From positions 1 through 64,000 of the forward strand of contig NZ_LLWC01000004.1 of the NCBI RefSeq assembly GCF_001561995.1: a DNA stretch of 64,000 nucleotides, written 5' to 3'. Positions 16,526 through 25,213 of the stretch are shown piece after piece. The notes beneath the pieces are model-generated. The model did not search any database. It had not been told where the DNA came from and saw only the letters and a list, made by a program, of their open reading frames with translations. Positions within the stretch are counted from its first letter, which is position 1; each line of letters begins with the position of its first letter. The position numbers were made by a program, and so were the translations under genes. This DNA comes from Polycladidibacter hongkongensis (lineage in GTDB: Bacteria; Pseudomonadota; Alphaproteobacteria; Rhizobiales; Stappiaceae).

Positions 16526-17512
16526 ATGGGACCTGTCTCTGGCGCAACTGCGCAAACACCGACAACACTTGATCAAAGCCTGCTGCCACCAAGCTTTTAC
16601 AATAAACAGGGCACGCTGGCTGTGCCTGAATCCAAGGCCATTGCGTTCCAAAACAATGTGCAAGAGCGCCTTTCCCAGCTACCAACGGAATCGCGCAGTG
16701 CTTTTTTGGATTTGGTTAAGTCTCCAAGCTTTGCCAATACTGTCAGTCTGACAGAGCAGCAACAAGACGAAGTGCTTGATCGTTTGCAAGCCTCCACGGT
16801 GTTGGCCGGTGAATTGTCTTCCTATGGATCAGGTGATGACATTGTGCGTGTTATCGCCGAGGCTCTACTGAAATCAGCGCGCACGCAGCATAAGAATGAG
16901 CTGGATGCGCGCCTGACTGCACGTGAAGTCATTAAAAACAGCATGCATGCGCAGGCGGAAAAAACGCGGGATTCCGCAGAGCAGACTCGTGCAGGGGCGA
17001 TTGCTAGTGTCGTTTTGGGAGTAGTTGGCGGAGCCGTTTCCCTCGGCATGTCGATTGGCGGGATGAAAAGCGCCGCTAAGGGCTTGATGGCTTCAAAGAA
17101 TGCAATGACTTCTGGGAAAATGGAAAGTTTTCAGGCGAAGCTCTCCAACGAGTTCGACAAGATCGGCATGACACCGAAGTTTAATCACAGTATGACATCT
17201 GCTGATGCATTTAAGAGTAAAGCTGCCTACCATTCAAGTATGGCGACAACTCAGGGTGCCATTGGCAGTGTTCTTGGTCAATTGGGCTCTACTGGTTCAA
17301 ACGCAGCAAGTGCCTTGACGCAAGCCAATGCGAAGCTGGACGAAGCAATGTCTCAGGAACTTGCGGCCAATGCAGAAGAAGTGCGCAAAGAGAGTGATGC
17401 TGCCGAAGGCATTCAAAAAGCTGTCGATGATATCATTCGCTCGATAGTGCAGTTCTTGAAAGAAGCACGCGAGATTCAAAACGAAAAAATGACCGCGTTT
17501 ACCCGAACATAG
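16526..17512 (+). CDS. sctB: T3SS minor translocator SctB (YopD family)
   Basis: At 328 aa it is near YopD (306 aa). It has a single Gly-rich hydrophobic segment (about 152-177: AGAIASVVLGVVGGAVSLGMS), flanking charged helices and an amphipathic C-terminal helix (VDDIIRSIVQFLKEAREIQ). SctB completes the translocon with SctE and often affects effector translation in Ysc systems. Ribosome site taggag lies upstream and a strong hairpin downstream. Confidence 0.8.
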   Translation: MGPVSGATAQTPTTLDQSLLPPSFYNKQGTLAVPESKAIAFQNNVQERLSQLPTESRSAFLDLVKSPSFANTVSLTEQQQDEVLDRLQASTVLAGELSSYGSGDDIVRVIAEALLKSARTQHKNELDARLTAREVIKNSMHAQAEKTRDSAEQTRAGAIASVVLGVVGGAVSLGMSIGGMKSAAKGLMASKNAMTSGKMESFQAKLSNEFDKIGMTPKFNHSMTSADAFKSKAAYHSSMATTQGAIGSVLGQLGSTGSNAASALTQANAKLDEAMSQELAANAEEVRKESDAAEGIQKAVDDIIRSIVQFLKEAREIQNEKMTAFTRT

Positions 17513-17525
17513 CCTCACCAGGTTA

Positions 17526-17545
17526 GGCGGGCCTTGAGGCCCGCC
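17526..17545 (+). other. Strong intercistronic hairpin after sctB
   Basis: GGCGGGCC at 17526-17533 pairs perfectly with GGCCCGCC at 17538-17545 around TTGA. No T run follows on the plus strand, so it is not a classical terminator there. It may protect the 3' end of the translocator mRNA or reduce read-through into the chaperone genes. Confidence 0.75.
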
Positions 17546-17577
17546 GCAAAAACAACACCCTAGCACTGGAGAGCATT

Positions 17578-18057
17578 GTGTTTGAAAGCGGATTTAAGAA
17601 GCTTATTTCCTCGCTTTGGCAAGAGTTGGGCCTTGGGGATCCTGCACCTGTGGAAGGTGGTGCTTTTGAGCTTGAGGTGGACGGTGTTCCTGTGAGGATT
17701 AAAGAGGCGCCGGACGGTCGTGGCATCGATGTTGTCACAGCCATTGGCCAGTTGAGTAAAAACGCTGCTGTACGAAACGAACAGGCAAGACGCTTACTCG
17801 AGACCAACCTCGCCACACTGCCAATTTACACGGTTGTATGTGAGCTGGTGGAACTGGCGTCGAAGCAAACAAGCGTCCAACTCAAAATATCTAATCGCGG
17901 CTTTAATCAGGCCGAACTGAAAGAGCGGATTGAGGATTTGTTTCTAGCGGCGGATGTCTACAGGCCCCTGCTTTTGGCGACAGAAATTCCTGTAGGCTCG
18001 CGGCCCGCGCCTTCGCCTCAGCTCGAAGTTGATAACGCTATCGTATTCCAGCTTTAG
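17578..18057 (+). CDS. CesT-like class I chaperone (GTG start)
   Basis: The 159-aa acidic protein has a class I chaperone pattern: N-terminal helix (FKKLISSLWQELGLG), strands AFELEVDGVPVRIKEAP and GIDVVTAIGQL, and an ELVELASKQTSVQLKISN region. The start is GTG 17578, with ggaga 7 nt upstream. It opens a subgroup with two TPR chaperones after the translocator genes, so an unlinked effector may be its client. Confidence 0.6.
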   Translation: MFESGFKKLISSLWQELGLGDPAPVEGGAFELEVDGVPVRIKEAPDGRGIDVVTAIGQLSKNAAVRNEQARRLLETNLATLPIYTVVCELVELASKQTSVQLKISNRGFNQAELKERIEDLFLAADVYRPLLLATEIPVGSRPAPSPQLEVDNAIVFQL

Positions 18058-18067
18058 AAAGAAAAAA

Positions 18068-18535
18068 ATGCAAAACACTTCTCCTACACCGGCAGCTGAG
18101 CTGGATGATACGCTCGTCAAATTTGCACAGGAAGGTCTGTTAAAAGAGCTAGGTCTGCACAGCAATGATGTTAAAGCGGGACTGATGCTTGCGAAAAGTC
18201 AACTCGACGCAGGCCGTGTGGAGCGTGCGTTGCAAATCTACTGCGGTTTGATCTTGCTCTCACCGCAAGAACCGGAAACTCAGTTGGGCTTGGCAAACTG
18301 TGCATTGCAGTCTCAGCAGTATGAACTGACCATGCGGGCCGCGGCGGCAGGAATGGTACTTGCTCCGCAAGATCCGCGCGGCTTTTACTTTTCCGGTGCA
18401 GCGGCAATTGCGCTGGGTCATCTTGCCGAGGCAAAAGAAGACCTTGCCGATGCGGTGGAATTGGCAAAAGCGGCCAAGCAGGCCGATATCGCTATGGCGG
18501 CGCAAAAGTTACTTTCTGGCCTTTCAGCAGTCTAA
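18068..18535 (+). CDS. SycD-like TPR chaperone, second copy
   Basis: This 155-aa TPR protein has repeats like those of LcrH/SycD (AKSQLDAGRVERALQIYCGLILLSPQEPETQLGLANCAL, QQYELTMRAAAAGMVLAPQDPRGFYFSG). The last repeat resembles the PxxxYxxG-type end of the class II chaperone core. It starts at ATG 18068, 10 nt after the preceding gene. Its client may be one of the unusual proteins at 19126 or 19998; that is an inference from position. Confidence 0.7.
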   Translation: MQNTSPTPAAELDDTLVKFAQEGLLKELGLHSNDVKAGLMLAKSQLDAGRVERALQIYCGLILLSPQEPETQLGLANCALQSQQYELTMRAAAAGMVLAPQDPRGFYFSGAAAIALGHLAEAKEDLADAVELAKAAKQADIAMAAQKLLSGLSAV

Positions 18536-18567
18536 CAACTGATCGACAAAGCGGGGGGAAGAGCCTA

Positions 18568-19110
18568 GTGGAAACAGAAGTCAAGCAAAGAGCTGCCGAG
18601 TTTGATCAGGCATTGGAAACTGCCTTTGTTGTACTTGGTGGCAGCAATATAGTCAGTGCAAAGCGCTTTCTGGAAATGACTGTTACCGGAGACGGTGCAG
18701 GCGCTGCACTAGGCCTTTCCGACAGAATGCAGAGCATTATCTACAAGTTTGCTTATCAAGCCCTGCATCTTGGAAGGCAGGATGAAGCGGCGCAATTGTT
18801 TCAAGCGCTTTGCCTTATGAACCCGCAAAACGCAGATCACTGGCTAGGCCTTGCTCTGAGTAGCGAGCAGTGGCCAAATGGCAGTGAACTGGTTGAGGCC
18901 GCATTGAGGAAGGCGGCAAAACTAGATCCAGATAATCCTGCAATCTATTTGCGGCTTGCGGAGTACTTTCTATGGCAACGGCGGCCTGCTGACGCGCAGG
19001 CGGCGTTGAACCAAAGGTTAAGGCTGCTCAAGCCGGTGCGTGAACCCGCTGAAATTGAGTTCGCAAAACGTCTCGAACTAGCTGCTAAGACACAGCAGCA
19101 GGATATATAA
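18568..19110 (+). CDS. SycD-like TPR protein, third copy
   Basis: The 180-aa product contains TPR units (GRQDEAAQLFQALCLMNPQNADHWLGLAL; AALRKAAKLDPDNPAIYLRLAEYFLW) that follow an N-terminal helical extension. The GTG start at 18568 has a strong ribosome site (ggggggaag). It may be a further translocator or effector chaperone, or act as a partner of the TPR protein before it. Similarity is weaker than for the SycD gene at 14728. Confidence 0.62.
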   Translation: METEVKQRAAEFDQALETAFVVLGGSNIVSAKRFLEMTVTGDGAGAALGLSDRMQSIIYKFAYQALHLGRQDEAAQLFQALCLMNPQNADHWLGLALSSEQWPNGSELVEAALRKAAKLDPDNPAIYLRLAEYFLWQRRPADAQAALNQRLRLLKPVREPAEIEFAKRLELAAKTQQQDI

Positions 19111-19125
19111 CAGGGATACAGCTCA

Positions 19126-19740
19126 ATGATTGCAGTATCCGGTTTTTTTCATTTACCGATTGCCGATGCCTCTGTAACAAATTCGGAAAATGACGAGCAG
19201 GTCAGTGTCCCGCTTGTAGGGCATATGCCGCCGGCTGAAGTGCAGCTAATTTACAAAGACGAACAAAGACATAGTTCTGTTCTACGGCAGGCTGCGCTTC
19301 AATATGGCCGACCTGTTTCTTCATCAGGTTCCGTAATAGCGAACAGCACACCTCTTGCGGGTGAAGCGCATAAGGAAAGCACAGAAACGGCTGGCGCACT
19401 CTCTGGAATACAACGGAAGCTGAGAGAACAGGATCGCCTCTATCTCAATACACGGGCCGGATATACGTTACCGCTCGGGCACAGTTGGCAGCAAGGCTTC
19501 TCTGGGTTGGGGAGACGTCTCCCTTCTGCACAGCAAAATGTTGCGGGACAACGAGCTGTTCAAGATGTGCTGGCAGACCTGCAGCGCAAACACCTTATGA
19601 TGCAGCAACTTTACCTACGCTTGCCAAAAGAGAAAAGCGTAGGCACTTACGCAGGATACGGGCAGGCCTTTTTATTATTAAGCACTGCTGTGATGCAAGC
19701 TATTCAGTCCGCCGTAACGGATGAAGACTCCTGTCAATAA
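19126..19740 (+). CDS. Uncharacterised protein within the T3SS operon
   Basis: I recognise no family for this 204-aa protein. The first ~105 residues are polar and low in order. The second half has Arg/Gln-rich helices (VQDVLADLQRKHLMMQQLYLRL) and a C-terminal hydrophobic helix (QAFLLLSTAVMQAIQSAV). It follows three chaperone genes with a 15-bp gap, so it may be secreted or an export accessory. The C-terminal amphipathic pair resembles the general style of secreted needle or rod components, but no specific match can be claimed. Confidence 0.55.
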   Translation: MIAVSGFFHLPIADASVTNSENDEQVSVPLVGHMPPAEVQLIYKDEQRHSSVLRQAALQYGRPVSSSGSVIANSTPLAGEAHKESTETAGALSGIQRKLREQDRLYLNTRAGYTLPLGHSWQQGFSGLGRRLPSAQQNVAGQRAVQDVLADLQRKHLMMQQLYLRLPKEKSVGTYAGYGQAFLLLSTAVMQAIQSAVTDEDSCQ

Positions 19741-19997
19741 TGAAGCTGCAACTTGGCTTTGGTGCGCCTGTCAAATAGCCGGGTCCGGTCAAACAAGCCT
19801 TCAAGCGCAGTCATGCGATCCCTGCGATTTATCAAAAGGGTAGGTAGTTCGGTAATTTCTTTGAATTCCTAAAAAACCATATCAGCAAAAGCTAGAGCGA
19901 CATATGTCGATCATGACTCTGGAAGGCTGTGCCTAATGACACAACAGCGCTTATGGGAATCCGCTTAACTCTCGTAAAATGAACTTAGGAATATGTC
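19741..19997. promoter_or_regulatory. Intergenic region before the SctE-like gene and secretin
   Basis: No gene is seen in 257 bp. It contains a 12-bp palindrome, CGACATATGTCG, at 19898-19909, a candidate operator. A promoter here would start a second transcript for the SctE-like gene, sctC and the sctG-U series. Confidence 0.4.
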
Positions 19998-21044
19998 ATG
20001 GTTGCCATTTCTACAGTCGACTCAAAAACTTCTGGTGTTGCGCTTGATCCTGTTATCGCGCCTTTGCAGCCTGCGGTGCAGAGCAAAGCGAAGTCTGTGT
20101 CAGAGCTGCCAAGTGTGAGTGAGCTGCTGTCATCAGGTGTCTCCGCTGCATTTGGTTTGCAAGCCCCTGCAGATGCGGGGAACATTGAAGTTGCTGTAGG
20201 GCAGGTCTTGGCCGAGTTTGAAAGCCTCCAAACCCAGCTAAATGAAAACAAAGTGAGCGCGGCAAATGCAAAGGCGCGATCAGCGCGGCAGGCTCTCTTC
20301 GCCGAATTGCAGCGCCATACTGATCTGCAAACCAAGGTCAACAAGACGAACGATGGCGTTAGCAAGACCGAAGAGACGTTGAAGGATCAGAAGAAAGATT
20401 TGTCTGATCTTAAAACCGAGCTAAAGGATTTGCCGCTGGACCACGACAACGGGAAAGCCAAAAAGGGTGAGAAACCAATTTTGGTTAAGGATCCAGCTGA
20501 AGTAAAAAGGTTGACGGATGCAATCGCCGCCAAAGAGAGCGAGATTGAGGATACGGAAGCCACACTTAAGACGAAGAAGGATGCTTTAGAAGCGCAGCAG
20601 GCAGAGCTTGATACGAGCTTTAGTGCGCAAACGCTGGTGCGCACCGTATTGTTGTTGATTGCAAGTGAAGTCAATGAGGAAGAGCAAAAGGTTGATGCTG
20701 GAGAAGAAAAGCTAAACCAATCTACAAAGATTGGAGAGCAGCTTTTGCAAGCGAAACCCGAGCTTGACGAGCGCCAGCAGGTTCGCCGGGAAGTTCGAGA
20801 GATCATCGAGGATAAGGAGCTGAACGCGTATTATGCCGAACGCGGCGTAGATTTGGCGGCTCTTTCGAACTTGGAAGCCCCAGCCTTGCAATCGGCGCTT
20901 GCGAACGGTGCTGCCGCTTCAAAACTTATGGATGCCCTGACAAGTGCAATTGGTTTGGGGGTCTCTCAGGCAGGTGATAGTGTCGGCTCTTTTAATGATA
21001 CCCTTTCGGGTGGGCGCGTGCGCTTGCATCTCGGTAACGGTTAA
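19998..21044 (+). CDS. Coiled-coil protein sharing the SctE N-terminal motif
   Basis: The 348-aa protein repeats a local pattern of the SctE translocator at 15311: GNIEV at 61-65, NKV at 84-86 and AK at 91-92, against GDIEV at 80-84, NKV at 103-105 and AK at 110-111 in SctE, with identical spacing. A long charged coiled coil follows (about 90-210), then a weakly hydrophobic helix (AQTLVRTVLLLIASEV, about 213-228). It lacks the large Gly/Ala pore helices of SctE. It may be a divergent translocator paralogue or a secreted partner. It stands between the chaperone cluster and sctC. Confidence 0.6.
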   Translation: MVAISTVDSKTSGVALDPVIAPLQPAVQSKAKSVSELPSVSELLSSGVSAAFGLQAPADAGNIEVAVGQVLAEFESLQTQLNENKVSAANAKARSARQALFAELQRHTDLQTKVNKTNDGVSKTEETLKDQKKDLSDLKTELKDLPLDHDNGKAKKGEKPILVKDPAEVKRLTDAIAAKESEIEDTEATLKTKKDALEAQQAELDTSFSAQTLVRTVLLLIASEVNEEEQKVDAGEEKLNQSTKIGEQLLQAKPELDERQQVRREVREIIEDKELNAYYAERGVDLAALSNLEAPALQSALANGAAASKLMDALTSAIGLGVSQAGDSVGSFNDTLSGGRVRLHLGNG

Positions 21045-21137
21045 ATAACAACAAAAAAACTCCCGGCTCTGGTGGGTGCGCCTGCCAGAGTGAAATGCGT
21101 TAAAACCCGGGATAAAACTTGGTGCGACACCCTGATA

Positions 21138-23273
21138 ATGCTGCGTAGAATAATTTGTATAACCGCTGCCTGCCTGTTTCTAGTGGCGTGCGGCGGGGTT
21201 CACAATCAGGCGGACTTTAAGGACCCTGTTGGGGAAGCCTTGCAAGCAAACGGTGATGACACGCTGAGCGTCGTCGCTCGGCTTGCTAGCGAGTCTCGTG
21301 GCGAGCACGCCAAACCAATTAATCTTTCTTGGGTTAACGGGGAAGATTCAACGCGAGGACGCCCCGGGACAGCATTTTACCTCAGCAATTCCGAGGCAAA
21401 GCAAATCATTGCGGATCTCTCTATAAATGCGGCAAATACAATAGAAATTGGGGTCGCAGGCGGTGAGGCACAAAAGCGTGCAAACGAAGATATTCAGTTT
21501 AATTTTAAAGGTGAAACCCTCGAGTACTTCGTAGAACAAACACTTGGCGGCATTTTGCAGGTCAACTATGTAATTGATGAGCCGCTACAAGGGACCGTTA
21601 CCTTTAAAACCGAGAAACCTATTGAGCGTGATCAGCTGCTTTCCCTTGTGCGTGTTATGCTAGGCCGTAACGGTTACATCCTAAAGTTGATCGACAATAT
21701 CTTTCATGTTGGTCGCCCGGAAACTATTGCAAAGATTGAAAGCAATGCAGGTTTTGGTGCCGCAGGAGATTTGAAACTCCGCGTGTTACCAATACGATCC
21801 GCTACACCTGAGCAGGCCGCTGAAGTGCTAAGGGCCATATTGCCCGCAGGCGCCTCGGCCATGCCGATTGCCGGGACGGACAAAATCGCACTGCGTGCAA
21901 GACCTGAAGATATCAGTGCCGCTGAAGAGCTGGTTGGCAATTTGTACAATCGCGGTTCAGACAGCAAAATCGTGTCGATTCTTCGCTTGCAGCAAAGCTC
22001 GGCAGTGCAGGTGACTGCCAAGGTCAGCGAGTTTTTCCAAAAACTCTATCCGAATAAGACCAAACTGCCGTTCACCATTGTACCTCTTGAAGAGCAAGAA
22101 TCTTTGTTGGTTGCAGTGGAAAGCAAGAGTATGCTTGACCGGATCCGCCGCATCGTTAACGAGGTGGACTACAGTTTGACGGATAGCACAAAGCTGCGCG
22201 TCATCTCGCTCCAATACCTGCCTGCGCAAGACGTGGCGCAACAGCTTTCTGAAATCACCGGCGGCTCTATCGGCTCTGGCAATGCAAATGTAAAAGAAAC
22301 CGCTGTAAATGGTGCTGGTGACAAGGGTAAGGGCGATGTGAAAAAGGGTGATGCCGACAAGCTATCCGATCAGCCGTTTAAGTCTGCCAATGTGAATGCT
22401 GCGACGACCCCCATAACGTTTGTGGCGGATACACGAAACAATGCCTTGCTTGTAAAGTCGACTTACAAAGACTTTAAGCATGTTCAAGAGGTAGTTCGGG
22501 CGCTGGACCGTCCTCTGTCTCAGGTTGTCATTGAGGCGACCATTGCAGAGGTAACGATCAATGAGACGCTCGCCTATGGTGTTCAGTGGTACTTGAGCAA
22601 GGGCAGTTTTGCATTGGGGAGCGGTACAGTTGCGACTGATGCTGTTAAAAAAGGTACGGGTGCTTTCTCTCTCAACACAGGCGGGGTAGATGTAGTGCTG
22701 CAAGCCCTCGAAAAGGTGACCAATCTCAAGGTTATCTCTTCGCCCTACCTGACTGTGATTGATGGGAAAAAGGCGCGGCTTGTCATTGGTGATCAGGTGC
22801 CATTTGCAACGGGCTTCCAAAGCAATACAAGCAATGGCGCAACTACTGTAACCAATAGTGTTGATATCAAAGATACCGGCATTGTGCTGCAGGTTGAGCC
22901 GAACATCCGTTCAAACAACTCCGTGCTTATGAAGATTGAGCAGCAGGTGAGCAATGTTGCTGCACAGATTGGCTCCGCTAAGTCTAATTTGACGCCGACT
23001 ATCTCAACAAGAACCATAAACTCGGAGATTGTGGTGGAAAGCGGCCGCACCATTTTGCTTGGTGGCCTTATTCAGGAGAAGCAAGAGGAATCTGAGTCTG
23101 GTGTTCCTGTACTGCGGAAAATCCCGTTGTTTGGCGAGCTGTTTAACGACTCTACTGAAACGAAAGGGACCAGAACAGAGCTTCTGGTTATGATTACGCC
23201 GCGGGTGGTTCGCAAGCAGTCTGAATTACAGTCGATAACGGATACTTTGCGCCGCGAGCTGAGCAGCTTCTAG
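21138..23273 (+). CDS. sctC: T3SS outer-membrane secretin SctC, with lipobox
   Basis: SctC forms the outer-membrane ring through which the needle passes. After the signal peptide, N-domains (about 80-370, including NALLVKST) lead into the C-terminal secretin domain (about 455-705), with VPVLRKIPLFGELF and ELLVMITPRVV at the end. The frame is open from 21072, but ATG 21138 places a signal sequence at the N-terminus. It ends in LVAC-GG, a proper lipobox, so the secretin itself may be lipidated at Cys18. Ysc secretins usually depend on a separate pilotin lipoprotein (YscW), and none is seen here. About 711 aa against 607 in YscC. Confidence 0.9.
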   Translation: MLRRIICITAACLFLVACGGVHNQADFKDPVGEALQANGDDTLSVVARLASESRGEHAKPINLSWVNGEDSTRGRPGTAFYLSNSEAKQIIADLSINAANTIEIGVAGGEAQKRANEDIQFNFKGETLEYFVEQTLGGILQVNYVIDEPLQGTVTFKTEKPIERDQLLSLVRVMLGRNGYILKLIDNIFHVGRPETIAKIESNAGFGAAGDLKLRVLPIRSATPEQAAEVLRAILPAGASAMPIAGTDKIALRARPEDISAAEELVGNLYNRGSDSKIVSILRLQQSSAVQVTAKVSEFFQKLYPNKTKLPFTIVPLEEQESLLVAVESKSMLDRIRRIVNEVDYSLTDSTKLRVISLQYLPAQDVAQQLSEITGGSIGSGNANVKETAVNGAGDKGKGDVKKGDADKLSDQPFKSANVNAATTPITFVADTRNNALLVKSTYKDFKHVQEVVRALDRPLSQVVIEATIAEVTINETLAYGVQWYLSKGSFALGSGTVATDAVKKGTGAFSLNTGGVDVVLQALEKVTNLKVISSPYLTVIDGKKARLVIGDQVPFATGFQSNTSNGATTVTNSVDIKDTGIVLQVEPNIRSNNSVLMKIEQQVSNVAAQIGSAKSNLTPTISTRTINSEIVVESGRTILLGGLIQEKQEESESGVPVLRKIPLFGELFNDSTETKGTRTELLVMITPRVVRKQSELQSITDTLRRELSSF

Positions 23274-23282
23274 AGAGTTGGC

Positions 23283-23371
23283 GGCGGCGCCCTTGGCATG
23301 CGCCGCTGCAACAACTGCAACCGCATTGAATTTCACTAAAATTGAAGGTGCTGCGCTTTTTGGCACACCTT
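23283..23371 (+). other. Two hairpins between sctC and sctG
   Basis: CGGCGC/GCGCCG around 23285-23303 and a 9-bp stem with one bulge at 23345-23371 (AAGGTG, TGC / GCA, CACCTT) lie in the 184-bp gap. Neither ends in a clear T run on the plus strand. They may tune expression of the downstream genes relative to the secretin. Confidence 0.4.
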
Positions 23372-23457
23372 AGCCGCTGGCAGTGGCATACACCTCAAAC
23401 AATGGAAGCGACGCTTAAGGCGGGCCGCTTCATTTCAGGGGCAGCAAGGAAACGGGA

Positions 23458-23865
23458 ATGCAGGAGAGCGACTTCTCTGGCGAAATGGTAAGAACACTCG
23501 CTGAAATTGGCTTTATCGCGGTGTCCTACGGGCGTTCTGAGCAGGCACAAGCGATTTTTGAAGCATTCTTGGTGATGCGGCCAGAAAGTGAGGCAGGTTT
23601 GCTTGGTCTCAGTTTGGTTGCAATGGTCAAAGGCGATGTTGACGAGGCGTTAAAGCTGCTGGAACAGGCGCCGCCGAGTGACACCATCCAAACATACAAG
23701 GGACTTGCGCTACTGCGAAAGGGGGAGCGCGAGCAGGCCGAGGAAATTCTGCGCGAAATTTGTGAACACGACAAAGGCAGCGTTTGCGCTGTAATCGCGG
23801 CCGATGCTTTGGAAAGTGCCAAGGAATTGGCAAATCCGGTTAGTGCGATGATTACCCGTCGCTAG
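23458..23865 (+). CDS. sctG: T3SS needle chaperone SctG (YscG family, TPR)
   Basis: This 135-aa TPR-like protein has an N-terminal block, LAEIGFIAVSYGRSEQAQAIFEAFL, that parallels the [25 protein letters not shown] of YscG. Together with a YscE-like partner (encoded at 7933) it would bind the SctF needle subunit and block premature polymerisation. It lies first in the sctG-I-J-K-L group, near the yscG-H-I-J-K-L order of Yersinia. Confidence 0.72.
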   Translation: MQESDFSGEMVRTLAEIGFIAVSYGRSEQAQAIFEAFLVMRPESEAGLLGLSLVAMVKGDVDEALKLLEQAPPSDTIQTYKGLALLRKGEREQAEEILREICEHDKGSVCAVIAADALESAKELANPVSAMITRR

Positions 23866-23908
23866 ATTGAGCCTGCTCAAGATCGATTAGTATGTAAGGA
23901 TAGCAGCC

Positions 23909-24385
23909 GTGTTGGACCCAACTGTTACTTCTCAGATTGCCTCAGGCCTGCAACAAGGTGGGCAGGGCGCTTCACTTTCTGGTGGCCGTCAAGCTGAATT
24001 GGAAGATGCGTTTCGAAGCGCTATGGGCAATGCAGCACAAGCTGCACCGGTTTCTGGGCAGATTGTTGGCGGCGAAGTACGCGTGGACAGCGCAACCGAA
24101 GTTGCAAGCGTTAACTCTGCCCACAGTACCGGTTCTGCGCGTATCGTCAATGCAACGCTCGCCAGTGATGACAGCAACTTCGTTATTGATGGTCTTTCCA
24201 AGTTACGGGGAGTGTTCTCCAGCAGCACCCAGCGTATTACCGAGCTGGCAGAAAGCGATATGACGAACAAAATGGATCGCCTCGTAAATATGCAAATTGA
24301 GGTCGCAAACTACTCCTTGCTCGTGGATGTCAGCTCCAAGATTGCCGGGAAAGCCGTACAAAGCCTCGATACTTTAATGCGATAA
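23909..24385 (+). CDS. sctI: T3SS inner rod protein SctI (YscI family, GTG start)
   Basis: The C-terminal helix block MTNKMDRLVNMQIEVANYSLLVDVSSKIAGKAVQSLDTL has the YscI pattern (LQ....V.....L..K...K....L.TL). SctI builds the short inner rod or adapter between export apparatus and needle. At 158 aa it is longer than YscI (115), owing to a Gly/Ala/Gln-rich N-terminus. GTG 23909 follows aagga. It is immediately upstream of sctJ, as in Ysc systems. Confidence 0.82.
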   Translation: MLDPTVTSQIASGLQQGGQGASLSGGRQAELEDAFRSAMGNAAQAAPVSGQIVGGEVRVDSATEVASVNSAHSTGSARIVNATLASDDSNFVIDGLSKLRGVFSSSTQRITELAESDMTNKMDRLVNMQIEVANYSLLVDVSSKIAGKAVQSLDTLMR

Positions 24386-24394
24386 CAACGACAA

Positions 24395-25210
24395 ATGATA
24401 AGAAATCCGATGAACTTCCGCCGTGTGCTTGTCGCAGTATTAATGCTGTTTGCCCTTACCGCCTGTAAGACTGATCTTTATACAAAACTAACAGAACAAG
24501 AGGCCAATACGATGCTCTCTTTGTTGCTGGAAAACGGCATTTCTGCATCTAAGGTAAGCGCTGGAGATGGGCTTGTTACACTGCAGGTGGATGAGGCTGA
24601 CTTGCAGCAGGCGGTAACTGTATTGAATGCCAATGGCTTGCCCAAAAGAACAAGGGACACGCTTGGGAAAGTTTTCCAGAAGTCCGGGATCATCTCTTCC
24701 CCATTCGAGGAGAGAATCCGTTTTGTTTATGCCTTGAGTGAGGAAGTTGCAGCAACGATCACCGAGATTGATGGCATCGTTTCTGCGCGTGTTCACATTG
24801 TTTTGCCAGAGAAGGCCGAACTGGGTGAGGAGATCAAGCCCTCATCTGCGGCAATTTTCATTAAGCACCGCCCAGAATTCGACATCGAGTTTCTGATCCC
24901 GCAAATCAAGCGTCTGGCCAGCAATGCGATTGAAGGGGTTGAGTACGCCAATGTGTCGGTTGCACTTGTGCCTGCGCGTGATCTTGGTCGCCCAAAGGCA
25001 CAGAACAGCCAGATGGTTAGCGTCATTCCGGGTCTACGTGTTTCGCAAGGGGACAGCGCCGTTTTCTGGCAGCTGATTATCGGCGTCGGCGTGCTTTTGC
25101 TTGTGCTCATTGGTGCGGTGATCTTCCTAGTTATCAAAGTGATGGGCGTGCGTGGCAAACAAGCAGAGCAAGCGCAAGGCGAAGAGCCTCTTTCTGAAGA
25201 ACTAGCATAA
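24395..25210 (+). CDS. sctJ: T3SS inner-membrane ring lipoprotein SctJ (YscJ family)
   Basis: An N-terminal signal with lipobox LTAC is followed by the YscJ/FliF-type domain: KTDLYTKLTEQEANTMLSLL, ISSPFEERIRFVYALSEE, and EIDGIVSARVHIVLPE. A transmembrane helix (about 226-252) and a basic cytoplasmic tail follow. SctJ forms the inner ring, lipid-anchored in the inner membrane. ATG 24395 and ATG 24410 are both possible starts; the second gives a shorter signal peptide. Confidence 0.95.
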   Translation: MIRNPMNFRRVLVAVLMLFALTACKTDLYTKLTEQEANTMLSLLLENGISASKVSAGDGLVTLQVDEADLQQAVTVLNANGLPKRTRDTLGKVFQKSGIISSPFEERIRFVYALSEEVAATITEIDGIVSARVHIVLPEKAELGEEIKPSSAAIFIKHRPEFDIEFLIPQIKRLASNAIEGVEYANVSVALVPARDLGRPKAQNSQMVSVIPGLRVSQGDSAVFWQLIIGVGVLLLVLIGAVIFLVIKVMGVRGKQAEQAQGEEPLSEELA

Positions 25211-25213
25211 GTC

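Noticed and set aside
17526-17545. Hairpin after sctB as a terminator
   Set aside because: No T run follows on the plus strand, and the next gene starts only 33 bp downstream.
19126-19740. Unknown 204-aa protein as YscH/YopR or SctI
   Set aside because: No specific similarity, and SctI is encoded elsewhere.
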